Positions 60,633 through 64,000 of a stretch of DNA of 64,000 nucleotides are shown here, piece after piece. Within the stretch, counting starts at the first letter, position 1, and each line of letters begins with the position of its first letter. Made by a program: the position numbers and the translations under genes. A model generated the notes under the pieces. It was not told the DNA's origin. It saw only the letters and a list, made by a program, of their open reading frames with translations, and did not search any database. The stretch is from Parietaria judaica (lineage: Eukaryota; Streptophyta; Magnoliopsida; Rosales; Urticaceae), in assembly GCA_954871525.1 (NCBI GenBank), contig OX940863.1, positions 40,906,501 to 40,970,500 of the forward strand. The letters are read 5' to 3'.

Positions 60633-62705
60633 ATGGCAACGCCAATCAAATCACTACGACCAAACCAACAGTATGATACAATCATCGCAAGAATTTGTAG
60701 AAGCTGGATAAACAAAGATTTTACTACTAACCGAGTTATGAATAGCGACTATATTATGGTTGACGAAGAGGTAAGTACGAGTTTGTATTTACATGTTTCC
60801 AAATATTATGCTTAAAACTTGACTTACTTATCTTCTTTTTCTTAATTATTGATAGCATGAAACCATACAGGCAACTGTTCGGGCTCGAGACATAGACATC
60901 GTTGCACCAAAATTGCAAACATGCATTGTCTATGAAATAAGAGCAAATATAAATACAGAGTTGTTCCACACAATGCGATGTTACAATTTACAAGAGCATC
61001 AACATTCTCAGTTGTTACTGAAGAAGTCCCAACAATTCCAGTTCAGGAGTTTAATTTGGTTAAGTACGACCATCTTCCCGAAAGAATCCAAAACAATAGT
61101 ATTCTGACTGGTAATATCTCGTGTTAAATGTGATTATTTTTCATATAGGTACCCTTTTCTATAAAATTGTTAAAAAAAAGTTGTGAGTTGTAAATATTTT
61201 TATGCAAATGTCATAGGAGTTCTAACTAGCGTCCACCCTGTTGAGCAATCCGTTTTTAACAATAAGACCACACCAAGGAACACGGTGAATATTCAAAACA
61301 TCAGGTAAAATATTTTGATGTTATTTTAAAACAATAAATAATATTTAAGTTATATATTAGTTACAAACTTTATATTTGTTTTTTAAATTTATTTTTTAAT
61401 TACATGTTTTATTCTGTTGAAGCGACAACTTACAAGTCACATTGTGGGGGACACTAGCAAATGAGTTTGATGAAGAAATTGATAAATCAGCTACTGAAAC
61501 AATAGTTGTAGTCTTTGCAGGAATGATAGTCAAACAATACTTAGGTAAATTTTTAATCTTCCACAATTTATTTTTTAAAATTATGTATATTAATATATTA
61601 TATATTTATAATTTTTCACTCAATTATTGTACAGGAAAATCATATGTTGCAAACACATCTGCTACAATATGCTTCGTGGATCCAAGTTTACCCGAGACTC
61701 TAACTTTAAAAACAAGGTGCACAATTAATTCTTATTTGACAGAAATCATATTGAATAATTAGTTATAAGCAAGTCCAAATTAATATTAATTAAAATTACA
61801 TAACTATTATCATTATTTTTATTTTATTTTTGTTCACATATAGATTTGTCAGCAAGATGAAAAAAATTGAGCTTCTACCGGCCACGAAAGTAGTTGAATC
61901 CACAGAGGAGCAAAAAAAAAATAGAAAGAAAATTAGCATGCTTAAAAATGCTGATCCGGTAGGTCATTTATAATTTCACCGAGTTCTGCTTATATTATTT
62001 TATTCAAACATACATCTTTTATAATTTACAGAGTGCTCAATACACGGTCAAAGCTACAATCACCAATTTCGATACAACACAAGGTTGGTACTACAATGCA
62101 TGCCCTACTTGCAAAAAAATGGTCAAGCCTTCAGGAATGACATGGTGGTGTGATGATCACGTATATCTATAAAGTCTCCCAGTACCATGGTATTTCCCGA
62201 TTATTCATAATTATTATTGATCAAAATTAAAAAGAAAATCAACTTCAATGTATCCATAATATAGGTACAGGTTGAAAATTCAAATCGAAGATGACAGCGG
62301 AGAAACAAAAGTAACCCTTTTTGGACAGACTGCTCAAATTCTGATACAAAAATCGTGTTTCGTGCTAATAGTAGATGAGGGTTATACTGATCAAACAATT
62401 ATTCCCCCATCCATCGAACGACTTAAAGGGCGGCGTAAAATCTTCCAAATTTATTTTAAAACGTACAAAGCATCGACGAGTATCATTGTCTCCAAAATAT
62501 TTGAAGATGATCTTCTAGACACAACTGAACTCCTAGTTTTAGGCACTCCAATTCCAGTCCAAAAAATTTCCACATCAAGGCAAAGAAGTCCGAGGTAATA
62601 AATTTGTAATATTTTTCTTTCAATTTTGAGTAATCGCTGACCTAACATTATTTTGTAACGCAGCCCCGAAACGACATCATCATCTACTAAGCGAAAACTT
62701 TTCAG
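60633..62705 (+). pseudogene. RPA70-like OB-fold protein (DUF223 / Rep_fac-A_C), broken
   Basis: Single-stranded-DNA-binding proteins of the RPA large-subunit type. Exons: 60633-60770, 60856-61110, 61217-61304, 61423-61544, 61635-61716, 61844-61958, 62032-62189, 62265-62594, 62664-62705 (3' end not settled). All junctions are GT/AG. Domain order: an N-terminal DUF223/OB fold (MATPIKSLRPNQQYDTIIAR), a middle OB fold (LQVTLWGTLANEFD) and a C-terminal Rep_fac-A_C domain with a zinc ribbon (GWYYNACPTCKKMV..WWCDDH) leading to WYRLKIQIEDDSGETKVTLF. Exon 2 contains a one-base shift near 60945 (phase fails by one), and exon 7 has an in-frame TAA at 62170-62172 just before SLPVPW. Plant Helitrons carry such genes near their 3' end, and a Helitron-like hairpin lies at 63986-64000. 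Confidence 0.8.
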
Positions 62706-62892
62706 GTAAATATCTATTAGTTATGAATTATAATGAAAAAATAGTATTACAAATACATATAGTAAATTCCTTATGTCTTCCTCTTTAAATTATAATTTAC
62801 TGTGACGAACATAAAGAGGTGAAGAAAAGACAGAAGCAGTAACTTTTTGGCATGTCTCACTCTTTTGGAATATAAATATGTAAAAATGTCTG

Positions 62893-62946
<54 letters not shown>

Positions 62947-63985
62947 AGAGAAGGTAAAGAATTTGGAAGTGCAATACATTTTTACTAGAAAGGACGAAGA
63001 ACCAAAAAGTAAACACAAGCAATGCATAAACTTCAAAAAAAGTACTCTCACATCACTTTATTTAGACTTTAATATCATTCCTTTTTATTTTTATTTTTAT
63101 TTTTGTGTACGTGTGAAAATAGGTTAAAATGTCTTATTTTGGATTTTCTGGTATACACTCCAACGCACTAGAATATTTCATGTTTTGAAAGGTAAGCTTT
63201 ACCTTTTTTCAAGTATACAAGTCAATGCGAAGTTGTGCAGGAAGAAGTTGAATTAGCTACATGTACGTGGAGAACACAAAATACAGGGGTGATGACCTAA
63301 GTATTCAGGTTTGTGGCTTTTTTTCAAGTTTCTCTGGTTATATCAATAGTTCTAAGGAAATATACTGCAACAACAATACGATACATCTCAAAACCAGTTC
63401 TTGAAACAAGAACTTACTCAATAATTAGATTAATAATCAACACACATCATTTGGTTCTACTAATATTTTTAATCGTAAGGGATTCATAAAGCAATCTTGA
63501 TCAGTTAATTAATACTCTATCCACCATAATCTAAAAGGCGTTACTATTAATTAATACTAGAAAAATCTAAATGAAATTTTTTTCCCGCAGCTTTAATGAG
63601 CTTAAAATTTTTGTTCATGCATGTAACATACAACAAGAGCAGGTGAAAAAAATCTGAAGGACGGCATTACACGAATAAACAACAAGGATATTCTCTTCAA
63701 TATGTACATATATAAATATAAATATGTGTATGAGAAATACTTCTTTTTGAAAATCGATACTGTAGAAATCTTTTATCGAATATAATAATGTATTTCTTTA
63801 AGATAATATACTTCTATCACGTAGATTGCTCTTTTGTCCAATTACATATAGATATCATATAGTTTATAATTATATTAAAAATGATTGATTAACGGGAAAA
63901 AAATTTATTCAATTACTTTAAAACTATACGAAAAAAAAACAAAAAATTATTAAATTTCTGTTGATTAGATAAAAAAAAGATCTAA
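62706..63985. other. AT-rich region downstream of the RPA-like unit
   Basis: No convincing exon is found. A possible final short exon after the acceptor near 63121 gives only about 15 residues. Otherwise only A/T-rich sequence. Confidence 0.4.
62897..62941. repeat. (AT)n microsatellite
   Basis: About 45 bp of AT repeat downstream of the RPA-like exons. Confidence 0.95.
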
Positions 63986-64000
63986 TCCGCAGCAACGCGC
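63986..64000 (+). mobile_element. Probable Helitron 3' hairpin, cut by window end
   Basis: The window ends in AATCCGCAGCAACGCGC, preceded by an A-rich tract and GATCTAA. This resembles the common plant Helitron terminus, in which a GC hairpin around a CAACGCG-like loop is followed by about 10 bases and CTRR. The second arm and CTRR would lie just outside. Confidence 0.45.

Overview
The window is nuclear DNA of a flowering plant, probably a eudicot. The evidence is intron-bearing plant gene families (SWEET, KLCR/CMU, PSY peptide precursor, BAM9), AT-rich intergenic DNA with long (AT)n tracts, and many nested plant transposons (Ty1/copia, Ty3/gypsy, MULE-like, PIF/Harbinger, Helitron-like). I cannot name the species.

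Four host genes look intact, all on the minus strand: a SWEET sugar transporter (2399-4586, 5 exons, 249 aa), a kinesin-light-chain-related TPR protein (22192-25035, 3 exons, 607 aa), a small secreted PSY-type peptide precursor (36699-37082, 3 exons, 82 aa) and a plastid beta-amylase of the BAM9 type (51167-55238, 4 exons, 553 aa). In all four the exon phases add up to one open frame and every junction is GT/AG. A fifth gene-like unit on the plus strand (60633-62705), an RPA70-like OB-fold protein, is broken by one frameshift and one stop. It lies next to a probable Helitron 3' hairpin at the window edge.

Layout. 1-1454: 5' end of a minus-strand copia element. 1925-2235: CCGAGCTCGG-type repeat array. 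2399-4586: SWEET. 5266-7743: large foldback element whose left arm holds a solo LTR. 8125-16558 and 18455-21708: two related, oppositely oriented MULE-like elements that share TIRs, arrays of a CCGAATTCGG palindrome and decayed copies of one F-box gene; the larger also holds retroelement fragments. 22192-25035: KLCR. 25459-35781: solo LTR (TSD CTGTT) split by a 9.3-kb gypsy element (26136-35475, TSD TGGGG). 35863-36233: hairpin MITE. 36699-37082: PSY. 38303-50824: non-autonomous copia-like element whose second LTR is split at its first five bases by an 8.3-kb gypsy element (41839-50096, TSD TGTTG). 51167-55238: BAM9. 55375-58146: dead Harbinger element 137 bp upstream of the BAM9 start codon. 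58150-64000: duplicated non-coding blocks, the RPA-like pseudogene and the Helitron-like end.

The host genes do not form a pathway. The window is mainly a record of layered transposition. LTR divergence counted by eye (about 5% in the outer copia-like element, 1.7% in the first gypsy, 0.3% in the second) agrees with the nesting order. Both gypsy elements have young LTRs but dead coding regions, which suggests mobilisation in trans.
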